Shown: positions 16,160 through 23,918 of the stretch, piece by piece
Layout of the letters: every line of letters begins with the position of its first letter
Position numbering within the stretch: position 1 is the first letter of the stretch
Notes under the pieces: model-generated
Seen by the model: only the letters and a program-made list of their open reading frames with translations
Told to the model about the DNA's origin: nothing
Databases searched by the model: none
Assembly: GCA_017484225.1 (NCBI GenBank)
Contig: JAFUTN010000031.1
Coordinates: 1-35,814 of the forward strand
Length of the DNA: 35,814 nucleotides
Source: Alphaproteobacteria bacterium
GTDB lineage: Bacteria > Pseudomonadota > Alphaproteobacteria > RF32 > CAG-239
Direction of reading: 5' to 3'
Made by a program: the position numbers and the translations under genes

Positions 16160-17149
16160 TTATTCTTCTGAAGATGAATCAGATGTTCCGGTGGTATCAA
16201 TCAAAACACCTTGTGTTGCGGCATTGCTCATGGTCATATTGCCTGCCCAACCGATAATTTTATACAAAGCATCCTGATTTACGGCCATTCTTTCACCGCC
16301 GATAACTTTCATATTGCGGTCTTTATGTGAGCGCAAATAAATGAAATCGGTGTTTAAGAAATACATGTGCTTAGCCGGACAATTACCACCCTGACCGCCG
16401 TCAAAAATAACGTCGGCACCTTTGTATTTGAGTGATACAAATCCGGCATCCGCCATGTTCGGATTTGTAAAACGTTGCAAATCGGAAACCGATTTTTCAT
16501 ACAACGAATACATTTCATCATCACACACAATTAAATCAGGTTTATCTGTTCCGCGTGAGCAGTTAAGATAAAGCTTATCCATATTGGTGCGAATATTATC
16601 GGCAGTCAAAGCCGCACTAAGCGACTTGTTGCGCCAAAATTCGTTACCGGTTGTGGCACGATTTATGCCGCCGACAGTTCCGCTGGTCGGATCATCTGCC
16701 ACCAGCAACGCCAAACCGCCGATTGCTTTACCGGAAGAAGCCGTTCCGTCACCGAACAAAGCGGCAGACATTTTGTTGCACATGGTTTTTTCGGCATTGG
16801 CGATACGCTTTTCCAATAAATCCATTACTTGTTCGTCTCCGCTGTTAATCAGCAACTCTTCACCGGAAACAGCTACCGGAACGGCACAAAGTTTCAACGC
16901 ATATTCTGCTGCACTGAATAATTGTTTCGGTGTGTATGAAATGGTATCATAACCTGAATACCAAACCATATCCCCCTCACCGTATTCAAGTTCTTCTAAA
17001 ATTTTGGAACCGCCGCTGATCGGACGCAAATTTCCTTTGCTCTTCAAACGTGACAACAAAGCATTGTTTTTAGACACGTTGTCGGCCAAAGACTTGCTAC
17101 GGTTTTCCAATGTTACGGTGAATACATCATTATAATCTTGATTTGCCAT
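16160..17149 (-). CDS. Phage major capsid protein
   Basis: A 329-aa protein with a ribosome site AAAAGGAAA before the ATG. The N-terminal arm VTLENRSKSLADNVSKNNALLSRLK leads into ISGGSKILEELEYGEGD and WYSGYDTISYTPKQLFSAAEY, then a helix around NSGDEQVMDLLEKRIANAEKTM. Small loops GDGTASSGKAIGGL and a C-terminal strand/helix region KVIGGERMAVNQDALYKIIGW follow. This arrangement matches an HK97-fold capsid family seen in podoviruses and metagenomic phages. It follows a scaffold-like gene and is followed by a terminator hairpin, both normal for a highly expressed capsid gene. No protease gene is seen, so head maturation by cleavage is not expected. Confidence 0.88.
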   Translation of the reverse strand: MANQDYNDVFTVTLENRSKSLADNVSKNNALLSRLKSKGNLRPISGGSKILEELEYGEGDMVWYSGYDTISYTPKQLFSAAEYALKLCAVPVAVSGEELLINSGDEQVMDLLEKRIANAEKTMCNKMSAALFGDGTASSGKAIGGLALLVADDPTSGTVGGINRATTGNEFWRNKSLSAALTADNIRTNMDKLYLNCSRGTDKPDLIVCDDEMYSLYEKSVSDLQRFTNPNMADAGFVSLKYKGADVIFDGGQGGNCPAKHMYFLNTDFIYLRSHKDRNMKVIGGERMAVNQDALYKIIGWAGNMTMSNAATQGVLIDTTGTSDSSSEE

Positions 17150-17173
17150 TATTTTTTTCCTTTTCTAAATAAA

Positions 17174-18064
17174 TTAATGTTTAAATTTTGCCATATTTTT
17201 TTCTAATTCCTCACGCAAAGTGAGCTCTTTTTGCGGAGCCTCGGCTTTCCCTTTCGGGGCGAAGGCGGCATCCTGTGATTTTTGAGTATTTTGCGCAAGA
17301 TTATCTATTTGTTTGCGAATAATCTTTTCTCTTACAAAAGGATTAAGCCAAACAGCCTGATTGTAGGCTTCATCACAACCACGGACATATCCGTTCAACA
17401 ATAACGAAAGCATTTGTTCTTTCACTTCATTGAAATAGGGATGAATAAAACATCCGTTTTCGTCGCACTGTTGTCCGAAAAACTGTAAACTATCCAAAAT
17501 TTGCTGTTGTTTTTCGGCATCAAAATATTTTTTCATATCTTGGAAATTCTGTTCCAACTGACTGATACGAAAAGTAATTTCATCCGAAGCTCTGACATTT
17601 TTTTCCTTCGGAAAAACAACATCAACTCCGTAATAGTTTGCTAAAGCTTTGATAGTCGGTGCCGGATGATTGAACATTGCCTCGTCAAGTTTAGCCAATC
17701 CGGCGAACCAGTCGCGCGCTTTGGCAAATTGCGGAGACAAACGCTCAAAATTTTGAGCAAAAATATCTTCCAACACTTTATATCCCGTGATTTTGTTATT
17801 AATTTCGCTGAAGCCTTTTTCTATTTGCTTTTCCCTTTCCAGCAAAAATTGTTGCCAATCGGGCGAAAGATTTTTAAAATCTTCAGCGAATTTTTTGCGA
17901 TAACTTTTCGGAGCCACCACACTGATTTCAACCTGCGCGGTGTCAATGTCAGCCGGTTTATCCGAAAGTTGTGCTTCTTGATTTGCAATTTCCGGACTTT
18001 GTCGTTTGGCGACCGAAGCCTTTAAATTGCGTTCCAGTTCTTCTCTGAGTTCACTCATTTCCAT
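17174..18064 (-). CDS. Putative capsid scaffolding protein
   Basis: A 296-aa, charged, mainly helical protein just upstream of the capsid gene, which is where scaffolds are encoded. It has a Gln/Glu/Lys-rich middle with coiled-coil potential (for example SQLEQNFQDMKKYFDAEKQQ) and a basic C-terminus (NMAKFKH) that could bind capsid. The motif LREELE(R/K)N occurs at both ends, residues 6-13 and 283-290. AGAGGA precedes the ATG. It overlaps the small upstream gene by 10 bp. The role is inferred from composition and position. Confidence 0.65.
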   Translation of the reverse strand: MEMSELREELERNLKASVAKRQSPEIANQEAQLSDKPADIDTAQVEISVVAPKSYRKKFAEDFKNLSPDWQQFLLEREKQIEKGFSEINNKITGYKVLEDIFAQNFERLSPQFAKARDWFAGLAKLDEAMFNHPAPTIKALANYYGVDVVFPKEKNVRASDEITFRISQLEQNFQDMKKYFDAEKQQQILDSLQFFGQQCDENGCFIHPYFNEVKEQMLSLLLNGYVRGCDEAYNQAVWLNPFVREKIIRKQIDNLAQNTQKSQDAAFAPKGKAEAPQKELTLREELEKNMAKFKH

Positions 18065-18282
18065 ATTATCCTCTTATAATTGCGCAAAAATTCGTTTTTA
18101 ATTTCGTTTTTGCGCGCAATTTCTTGTTGAATGCGAATATTTTTCAGATATTCGGGTGAATAGTCGCTGGCCATGGCGTTTCCGCTACGGCGCAAATACT
18201 TGTCAACATCCGCAACCGAAGATGCGACAGATCCGTCCGGAAGAATCACTTCTTCCGTGAATTGTTTACTGAAATAGCTCAT
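18055..18282 (-). CDS. Small hypothetical phage protein
   Basis: A 75-aa protein between terminase and scaffold genes, with AAGGAC before the ATG and a 10-bp overlap with the scaffold gene. It is helical and basic in its second half (IRIQQEIARKNEIKNEFLRNYKR). I recognise no family. Small proteins here are often head-associated or terminase-linked, but nothing in the sequence proves this. Confidence 0.6.
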   Translation of the reverse strand: MSYFSKQFTEEVILPDGSVASSVADVDKYLRRSGNAMASDYSPEYLKNIRIQQEIARKNEIKNEFLRNYKRIIWK

Positions 18283-18297
18283 TGATATTTTGTCCTT

Positions 18298-19617
18298 TTA
18301 CCACTCGTTATTACTGTTTCCGGTTTCTGTTCTGAAAATGCTTTCCCAACTGTTATCCGGAATTTCCGTTTGCATTCCGGTTTCATAAACCGGCGCCGCA
18401 AAAGTAAGAGCCAAAGCATCTGCTTTATCGGGAGAACGTCCCAAGCGCTTTTTAATCTCATCTTTTTCTTCCAATAGCAAACGTCCCCGTGAATCATACT
18501 TTTTCCCCACGGAACAAAGTTCGGAAAACAAAGAATCATCATCCGGAAGACTCACATTCTGTTCGCCGCAAAGCCATTCCCGAAGTTCATCCCACATTTC
18601 GGCACGGCGATTATGATACCGGTCATCAGCGATTGCCTTGGAAGCAAACATCACCGGTTTAACAATCCGCTTAAACCCGCGGTCAAATAAGATATCTGCC
18701 ACACCGCCGCCGACACCGCCGGCATCAATAAACAAACGAACCGGATTATAAGTTTTAATAAAAAAGGTTGCCCTGTTGGCAACCTCCACATTGTCTAACC
18801 CGTGATAACTCTCAAACCGCAAACACTTTCTGCCGCGCCGAAAACAAAATACCGTATTGTCATCACCGAAACGGGCAACATCTAGCCCTATAATCAAAGG
18901 TGAATTTTCGGCAAAAACGGTATTTTTGGCAGCCCTATATACGCAATTTTGAGCAATCAGACGATTGTTTCCCTGACTGAGAGGAGCTCCCAACCATATA
19001 TGCTCATAATCCCGCGGATTTTCATTTTTGCACTTTTCTGCCAAATAAGTCATTTCTTCCGGACAAAACGGATTATCGGTATAATTGACCTTTACGACCA
19101 GCGTTCTCTCGTCGGGATGCAGCGCAACCGCCTGCCAAACCGGATCATTTTCAGTTTCTCTGTTCATAGAAATCCATATTTCCGAACCGGTTTTACGAAT
19201 AGTCGGATTTAAAACATCCCAACTTTGTTTGCTGATTTTTTGGGCCTCTTCCAACCAAACAATATCAACTCCCTCAAGAGATTTGATGTTTTGCGCACTT
19301 TTATCGCTCAGCCCCTTAAAAATAAATTCTGTTCCGGTAACGGCATTAATGATTTTGTTTTGCAAAACCTTATAGTCGGAAAGCTCATACCAATCAATTC
19401 GGTCAGACAGCAATTTGTGAACAGAATCTTTGATGCTTTCCTGCACCTCCCGCATACAGGCAATAAGCAATTTATTCATGCGCCCCAAAAAAAGCAAACT
19501 ATCGGCAAAAGCATAACTTTTTCCGCCGGCACGCCCTCCGTAATACAACTTATAACGATATTTTGTTGTCATCAGCGGTGCAAATATCTTCGGTATTCTT
19601 GCTATTTTGTCTTTCAT
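18298..19617 (-). CDS. terL: Terminase large subunit (PBSX/Terminase_3-like)
   Basis: A 439-aa DNA-packaging motor and nuclease. Walker A is GGRAGGKS (27-34) and Walker B is IVWLEE (119-124), the ATPase half. The nuclease half has D246 (GLDVARFGDD), D298 (FIDAGGVGGG) and D397/D400 (SPDKADALALTF), the RNase H-like metal ligands. Length and order fit TerL. It would pump DNA through the portal and cut it. The start is within the upstream terS-like gene (68-bp overlap), giving tight coupling. No residue expected for activity is missing. Confidence 0.95.
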   Translation of the reverse strand: MKDKIARIPKIFAPLMTTKYRYKLYYGGRAGGKSYAFADSLLFLGRMNKLLIACMREVQESIKDSVHKLLSDRIDWYELSDYKVLQNKIINAVTGTEFIFKGLSDKSAQNIKSLEGVDIVWLEEAQKISKQSWDVLNPTIRKTGSEIWISMNRETENDPVWQAVALHPDERTLVVKVNYTDNPFCPEEMTYLAEKCKNENPRDYEHIWLGAPLSQGNNRLIAQNCVYRAAKNTVFAENSPLIIGLDVARFGDDNTVFCFRRGRKCLRFESYHGLDNVEVANRATFFIKTYNPVRLFIDAGGVGGGVADILFDRGFKRIVKPVMFASKAIADDRYHNRRAEMWDELREWLCGEQNVSLPDDDSLFSELCSVGKKYDSRGRLLLEEKDEIKKRLGRSPDKADALALTFAAPVYETGMQTEIPDNSWESIFRTETGNSNNEW

Positions 19618-19825
19618 TGATAAAATCCACTAAAATCTTGGTGAGTTTATCCCCACCGGTTTCATTGCAGTTTTCTGCTTGCATTACGGCAATTTTACAT
19701 TTCAATTCTTCGGCTTTAAGAGCTAAACTCAAATTACCTTCATCAATAGCCATTTGTTGCAATCTGGAAAGCATATCCAAACTTTCGGCAAATGAATGAG
19801 TTTGATTTTTTCTTCTTTTTACCAT
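19550..19825 (-). CDS. Candidate terminase small subunit
   Basis: A 91-aa protein directly upstream of, and overlapping by 68 bp, the large terminase gene. A strong AGAGGATAGGA precedes the ATG. It is helical (SFAESLDMLSRLQQMAIDEGNL, LALKAEELKCKIAVMQAE) with a basic N-terminus (VKRRKN) that could touch DNA. Small terminases are highly variable, so the call rests mostly on position. It is shorter than usual (commonly 130-180 aa) and could instead be an unrelated small packaging-region protein. Confidence 0.5.
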   Translation of the reverse strand: MVKRRKNQTHSFAESLDMLSRLQQMAIDEGNLSLALKAEELKCKIAVMQAENCNETGGDKLTKILVDFINERQNSKNTEDICTADDNKISL

Positions 19826-19838
19826 TCCTATCCTCTTT

Positions 19839-19856
19839 ATTTATTGCGCAATAAAT
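19839..19856. repeat. 18-bp perfect palindrome between the lysis and terminase genes
   Basis: ATTTATTGCGCAATAAAT reads the same on both strands. It sits between the outer-spanin stop codon and the terS-like start. Possible roles are a packaging (cos/pac) element, an RNA processing hairpin or a regulator site. Confidence 0.6.
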
Positions 19857-20101
19857 CAGCGCTTAAAATTTCGGTATTCGGCAAGTTCCAAACGCAATTT
19901 GTTGATACGTGCGAGCCATTCCCAAAAATGCGAATAGTCACCTGCCGGCAAATGCGAAAGTTCTTCTGCCACCTTCGGACCCGCAACCGGATAAACCGGT
20001 AGAAACACCGACTCACAGTTTTCCTTCGCGCATGAGCTTAATAAGTTCGCTGCTGTCAGCATTAGGCTCAGAATAAATACGCGCTTTTTTTTGCGACACA
20101 T
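19856..20101 (-). CDS. Outer-membrane spanin subunit (Rz1-like lipoprotein)
   Basis: An 81-aa lipoprotein starting at the ATG at 20101, with GGAG 7 bases upstream; the in-frame TTG at 20107 is less likely. A basic N-terminus (CRKKKR) and hydrophobic segment lead to the lipobox LSSC with lipidated C24. The mature part has the proline-bearing stretch VFLPVYPVAGPK typical of Rz1. It starts inside the i-spanin gene, in another frame, overlapping it by 89 bp, which is the hallmark Rz/Rz1 arrangement. With the i-spanin it would bridge and fuse the two membranes at lysis. Confidence 0.85.
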   Translation of the reverse strand: MCRKKKRVFILSLMLTAANLLSSCAKENCESVFLPVYPVAGPKVAEELSHLPAGDYSHFWEWLARINKLRLELAEYRNFKR

Positions 20102-20219
20102 ATTCAATCTCCTTTTTTTGCTTATCCGTTATTTCTAATTGAGACTTAAGTTTTGCATTATACACGCAAAGCAAAATTACCGATAAAAATAAAAACACCG
20201 AAACTACGTATTGTTTCAT
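20013..20219 (-). CDS. Inner-membrane spanin subunit (Rz-like)
   Basis: A 68-aa protein with an N-terminal membrane segment (VVSVFLFLSVILLCVY) and a periplasmic charged helix (KLKSQLEITDKQKKEIEYV). It is short for an i-spanin, so the reach across the periplasm would be limited. GAGG precedes the ATG, and the start overlaps the upstream gene in ATGA. The o-spanin starts within it in another frame. The pairing makes the call solid despite low sequence signal. Confidence 0.8.
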   Translation of the reverse strand: MKQYVVSVFLFLSVILLCVYNAKLKSQLEITDKQKKEIEYVSQKKARIYSEPNADSSELIKLMREGKL

Positions 20220-20389
20220 TGCAGAACCTCTTTCAACAATGAAATTATTTCCGTCTTAAAGCAGACTATTGCTCCTAAAATCAGTATTCCCCATACCAAG
20301 AAATAGAGTTTTTGAAAGCGAATGACACTCAAAATAATCCACCGACAAAACCAATATTTTTGCTTTATAACTTTATCCTTTTTCCCCAT
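20216..20389 (-). CDS. Small single-span membrane protein of the lysis cassette (possible holin/antiholin)
   Basis: A 57-aa protein from the ATG at 20389, chosen over upstream in-frame ATGs because GAGGA lies 5 bases before it and 7 bases after the endolysin stop. A basic N-terminus (GKKDKVIKQK) is followed by one clear membrane span (LYFLVWGILILGAIVCF). It lies between endolysin and i-spanin. Such a protein could be a holin, pinholin or antiholin; which one cannot be told from sequence. Confidence 0.6.
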   Translation of the reverse strand: MGKKDKVIKQKYWFCRWIILSVIRFQKLYFLVWGILILGAIVCFKTEIISLLKEVLQ

Positions 20390-20396
20390 TGATTCC

Positions 20397-20819
20397 TCAC
20401 ACATCTTTATAAAAAATATGATTTTTGTATTCAAAACACGGCGTTTTTCCTCTTGCCCAACACGGTATTATCTGTCTTGTATGATAATGTGTCGCTCCGC
20501 CGGTAAAGTCTTTGAGTTTACCCTCAACAACTTTTTTGGCAACAATCAGGCAATCCTGAAAAATTTTATTTGTGGCATTCACCTTTTTGATGATTGCACA
20601 GTTTCTGTCATATTGATTCCAGCAAGAAAATTGCCCGTTTTTTAAGCAAGTTTGCGTTAAACTGGGAACTCTCTGCCCATCCTTAAAAATATAACCGGTA
20701 AACCAGCGGCAGGCTTTATAGCGGTTCTGGATAACACAGGCCACGGCTTCTATCCCTTTAATCCCTTCCCCGCGTGCCTCCCCGTAAAGCGTCCGCGCCA
20801 CAATGTCCGTATCAAACAT
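20397..20819 (-). CDS. Endolysin, SleB/cell-wall-hydrolase (Hydrolase_2) family
   Basis: A 140-aa peptidoglycan hydrolase from the ATG at 20819, with AAGGAG upstream; an in-frame ATG at 20849 lacks one. IVARTLYGEARGEGIKGIEA is the family hallmark, with E14 as the likely catalytic acid. AVACVIQNRYK and the later GGATHYH complete the fold. No signal peptide or membrane segment is present, so export to the wall needs a holin. The holin-like gene upstream overlaps it by 8 bp. It would degrade glycan strands, as SleB-type lytic enzymes do. Confidence 0.9.
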   Translation of the reverse strand: MFDTDIVARTLYGEARGEGIKGIEAVACVIQNRYKACRWFTGYIFKDGQRVPSLTQTCLKNGQFSCWNQYDRNCAIIKKVNATNKIFQDCLIVAKKVVEGKLKDFTGGATHYHTRQIIPCWARGKTPCFEYKNHIFYKDV

Positions 20820-21066
20820 TTGTTTTTCTCCTTTTTGTTTTATTTTCAATCAAAAATTCCAATTTTGTTTTTATTTCCGTCAATACTAAATTCTGTTGTG
20901 CTTGCAAAACAGCGATGGCTTCTATTTTGCCATCGCTGTTTTCAATTCTTTTCTCCAAATTTTCTAACTGAACTTCTTGTTTTGCCTTCCATTCACCTAT
21001 TCGGACAATAGCTGCAATCAACCCCATCAGCGAAGTGCACCCGCTGACTAATCCCCAATCTATCAT
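20812..21066 (-). CDS. Holin-like small membrane protein
   Basis: An 84-aa protein with one N-terminal hydrophobic segment (LVSGCTSLMGLIAAIVRI), a long charged coiled coil (QVQLENLEKRI-type heptads) and a basic end (KTKRRKTNV). It sits immediately before the endolysin and overlaps its start by 8 bp, with CAGGAG before the ATG. The layout resembles XhlA-like holin partners. A holin role is inferred from size, topology and place. Confidence 0.65.
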   Translation of the reverse strand: MIDWGLVSGCTSLMGLIAAIVRIGEWKAKQEVQLENLEKRIENSDGKIEAIAVLQAQQNLVLTEIKTKLEFLIENKTKRRKTNV

Positions 21067-21069
21067 CTT

Positions 21070-22080
21070 TTATTCTCCTGAAACAGTATGTTCCGGAACA
21101 TTTACTGTTCCGAGTTTAATTCCATTATAGCTTACATCCGGTGTTAAGATAATGCTTGTTCCTGTTTGATATGCATTAAGTGTAACGGCAGAACCATCAT
21201 CGGTATAATTATACAAACAACCTTCAATTTGCACATAAGGATGGCTGTCTGCCTCCCACCATATTGAATTGTTTACTTTAATATAAGTTTGAGATAAATC
21301 TATGGAACCTTGCCAATATTCAGAACTACCGTAACCATCTTTACCTAATGTAAACGGACCATTATCTATTAATTTAGTTGTAGAATTGTAACTATATTTC
21401 AATGTCCAAGTTTCACCATCAGGGGAAATATAACAACTATAAGTTGTGCCATCAAAAGATAATTTAATAAATGGATTTGTTGTCAATAAACTCGCCGAAC
21501 AAACATTTGAATCAATAAATTGTGAACCATTGTTGTATAACCATAAATGTAAATAACCTAAATTTGTTACACCAAAATTTATTCCATATCCGAATAAAAT
21601 TTTTTGAGATGCAGATGTTGAACCAACCGAAACTTTAGTAATAAATTCCCAACTATTCGCATCTTGAAAATTAGGATTATCATCTATTGTAAGATAATTT
21701 GAGTTTGAAAATCCACTAACAACTCCGGTAGATGTATTAACTGTCGGACTGCCAACGATTGTATAATTATCATAAACCGGTGTTGATGAAGGTATCGGAT
21801 ATGTTTGACCGGATGCTTTCATTGCATACAATGTCGGTGACGGCGTATTTCCATTTGGCAAAGTCGTATCAGAAAAATCAGCTAAATATAAATTGTTGTC
21901 TGCAGTAGAAAAAGAATAATCCAATCCGTCATAAGCAGTCATCTCTGTTGATGGAATATTTACAGTTTCACCAGCTGTAGTGAAAGTTTTTGTTGTTTTA
22001 TAATCATTATATCCGTCAGCTTTTATAGTAATTTTTGTCGGATAGCCTTTATAAACTGTTAGTTGTTGTGTTGTACTCAT
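21070..22080 (-). CDS. Phage receptor-binding/tail protein with a LamG/concanavalin-like domain
   Basis: A 336-aa protein with AGGAGG 7 bases before the ATG. The N-terminal 40 residues (LTVYKGYPTKITIKADGY and TAGETVNIPSTEMT) look like the second half of a PEGA-type beta domain. Around 100-280 lies a jelly-roll pattern (NSWEFITKVSVG, GYLHLWLYNNG, FIKLSFDGTTYSCYISPDGETW, DLSQTYIKVNN) typical of LamG/concanavalin-like carbohydrate-binding domains. It probably contacts a surface glycan. The start overlaps the upstream stop in ATGA. The base composition is more AT-rich than in the head genes, suggesting module exchange. Confidence 0.75.
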   Translation of the reverse strand: MSTTQQLTVYKGYPTKITIKADGYNDYKTTKTFTTAGETVNIPSTEMTAYDGLDYSFSTADNNLYLADFSDTTLPNGNTPSPTLYAMKASGQTYPIPSSTPVYDNYTIVGSPTVNTSTGVVSGFSNSNYLTIDDNPNFQDANSWEFITKVSVGSTSASQKILFGYGINFGVTNLGYLHLWLYNNGSQFIDSNVCSASLLTTNPFIKLSFDGTTYSCYISPDGETWTLKYSYNSTTKLIDNGPFTLGKDGYGSSEYWQGSIDLSQTYIKVNNSIWWEADSHPYVQIEGCLYNYTDDGSAVTLNAYQTGTSIILTPDVSYNGIKLGTVNVPEHTVSGE

Positions 22081-23498
22081 GAAACACCTCCTAAAATTTG
22101 TGCATTATCTAAATCTGTTGTTACAGTTACGTTTATAGTTTCCGGTTTTACAATATACGGAGCATAAACTGTCCAATTTGTTGCAGTAATCCATTGTTCA
22201 TATAACTCTGCAGGAACTAATATTTTACAATAAGGTTTTATAGCATTAAATGCATTCGTTCCATCAAGTGTAGGAACTTGTGTGCATTTAGTAAAATCTA
22301 AAACTTCTATTGCCGAACACTCTTCAAATGCATATCCGCCAATTTCCGTAACAGTGCTTGGAAATACAACTTTTTTCAGATATTTTGAACCACTGACAAA
22401 TGTACTTGAACCACCTGTAGAATTTCCTGTGCGAATTGTGGTAATACCTTCTGCTAAATAAATGTGTTCCAAGTTATAACAATTTTGTATCATACCATTT
22501 AAATAGTCTTGTTTAAGAAAATTAATACCTTTAAGCGTATAAGCATAGAGGTTTCCTACACCATCACCTCTATAAATTGTTGTGACACTTTCAGGCACAG
22601 TCAAGTATTTCAAATTATCATAATGAAAATTTCTAAAATTTATATATGATACTGTATTTGGTATTACTAAATAACGAACATACCAAGGAAGTCCTGTTCC
22701 GGAATCAGCATAATTTTGACTTATAGATGTCATACCGTTTGGCAATATACAACAATTATATAAATTAGTATATTGTCCAAAAAATGCTACCGGTAATTCG
22801 TTAATACCTTTACCGAATACTACAGATTGTAAAGAATTTAATGCTGCTAATCCCTCGTTTTTTAAAGTAATGTTAGGAATTAATACGGATACAACACAAG
22901 TATTATTTTGTTGAACACCGGCACTTCTCCAAGTTAAATTGTTATATTGACTTAATGAAGCATTGTCACAAACGATTGTATAACTTCCGTAATCTGCATA
23001 AGTATGTTCGGTTAAATTATCAACGGTTCCGTCTCCCCAATCTTTTGTTCCGGCAACACTCATTTTGTAAGTTAATCCGGTAACTTCATTCATTAATACA
23101 TCAATTTCCAACTTTCCGCTGTTAATTGTGTATGTCGGACCGATTATTACATCATATTCCGGCACTGTTATTTTATTGTTATTAACAGCAACAGGACAAG
23201 ACCAAGAATCAAATGTAATTCTGTCATGTTCAGGTGGTGTAGGTAATTCATAAACATCTCCTGCATTTAAATATTGTCTGTCAATAACAGTTCCGTCATA
23301 ATCAATAACCATTACAAGATATTCACCGGTAGCTGTAGACGAAGTTCCTCCGGTAGAAATGGCATTAATTTTTTCCGGATATAAAGAAAAGGCATCACTT
23401 TTTCCTACCGCAACGCCTTTATTTTCTATTGCCTGCCTGATATTTTCTTTTGTTTCGGCCAGCAAGTGTAATTTATCTGCTATTGTTCCGCTCATCAC
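22077..23498 (-). CDS. Phage tail protein with InlB-like, PKD and BspA-type leucine-rich repeats
   Basis: A 473-aa protein. The N-terminus (TIADKLHLLAETKENIRQAI, AFSLYPEKINAI) is an attachment segment common in gut-phage tail proteins. Next comes an InlB B-repeat-like part (LPTPPEHDRITFDSWSCP), then a PKD-like segment (WGDGTVDNLTEHTYADYG). The second half is BspA/LRR_5-type repeats (for example YLTVPESVTTI, HIYLAEGITTI, KVVFPSTVTEIGGYAFEEC). The C-terminus (NVTVTTDLDNAQI) looks like the first half of a PEGA-like domain that continues in the next gene. It likely forms a receptor-recognition unit. It is flanked by ATGA overlaps on both sides. Confidence 0.78.
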   Translation of the reverse strand: MMSGTIADKLHLLAETKENIRQAIENKGVAVGKSDAFSLYPEKINAISTGGTSSTATGEYLVMVIDYDGTVIDRQYLNAGDVYELPTPPEHDRITFDSWSCPVAVNNNKITVPEYDVIIGPTYTINSGKLEIDVLMNEVTGLTYKMSVAGTKDWGDGTVDNLTEHTYADYGSYTIVCDNASLSQYNNLTWRSAGVQQNNTCVVSVLIPNITLKNEGLAALNSLQSVVFGKGINELPVAFFGQYTNLYNCCILPNGMTSISQNYADSGTGLPWYVRYLVIPNTVSYINFRNFHYDNLKYLTVPESVTTIYRGDGVGNLYAYTLKGINFLKQDYLNGMIQNCYNLEHIYLAEGITTIRTGNSTGGSSTFVSGSKYLKKVVFPSTVTEIGGYAFEECSAIEVLDFTKCTQVPTLDGTNAFNAIKPYCKILVPAELYEQWITATNWTVYAPYIVKPETINVTVTTDLDNAQILGGVS

Positions 23499-23914
23499 AC
23501 AATCTCCCCGTTAATACCATCCAAGGATGATGATATATTTCCGATTTCATCATTTATTGCCGATATTTGCGAATCAATTTCGGCTTTGGTATAGTAATGT
23601 CCCAAACTTTCGGAAGCCTGCTCGGCACTTAATGCAGCACTTTGCGCACTGACACCGGCATTTTCAGCTTTTTGAGCTGCAGAAAAAGCATAATTTTGTG
23701 CCTGCTCTAAATATCCGTTCAAAGCTACACGCTTTTCTTCCGTGTATGCGTTTATTTTGGCTTCCACAACATTCTGCTCATAATTATCCAAATCAGGTTT
23801 TATTACCGTTTCGGCATAATATTTAATGTCTTCCAGTCCGGATTTAACATATCTGACAGATACATCAGTCTGCAATTCGGCTGCTTCTTGATAAAAAACT
23901 TCAATATTACTCAT
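23495..23914 (-). CDS. Tail-fibre stalk-like coiled-coil protein
   Basis: A 139-aa protein with GAGGTAG before the ATG. It is helical throughout and alanine/serine-rich in the middle (FSAAQKAENAGVSAQSAALS), a pattern of trimeric fibre stalks. It contains YYTKAEIDSQISAINDEIG, a short segment frequent in tail-fibre proteins. It has no globular tip, so it probably joins the receptor-binding proteins encoded next to it to the tail. It overlaps the LRR gene by 4 bp. Confidence 0.7.
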   Translation of the reverse strand: MSNIEVFYQEAAELQTDVSVRYVKSGLEDIKYYAETVIKPDLDNYEQNVVEAKINAYTEEKRVALNGYLEQAQNYAFSAAQKAENAGVSAQSAALSAEQASESLGHYYTKAEIDSQISAINDEIGNISSSLDGINGEIV

Positions 23915-23918
23915 TTTT

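Noticed and set aside
18279-18542. 87-codon minus-strand frame inside the terminase gene
   Set aside because: It overlaps the well-supported terminase C-terminus in another frame, and its translation lacks any recognisable pattern.
22070-22090. Programmed -1 frameshift heptamer at the fibre gene junction
   Set aside because: No X-XXY-YYZ slippery sequence is in frame there, and a perfect ribosome site serves the second start; coupling is the simpler reading.
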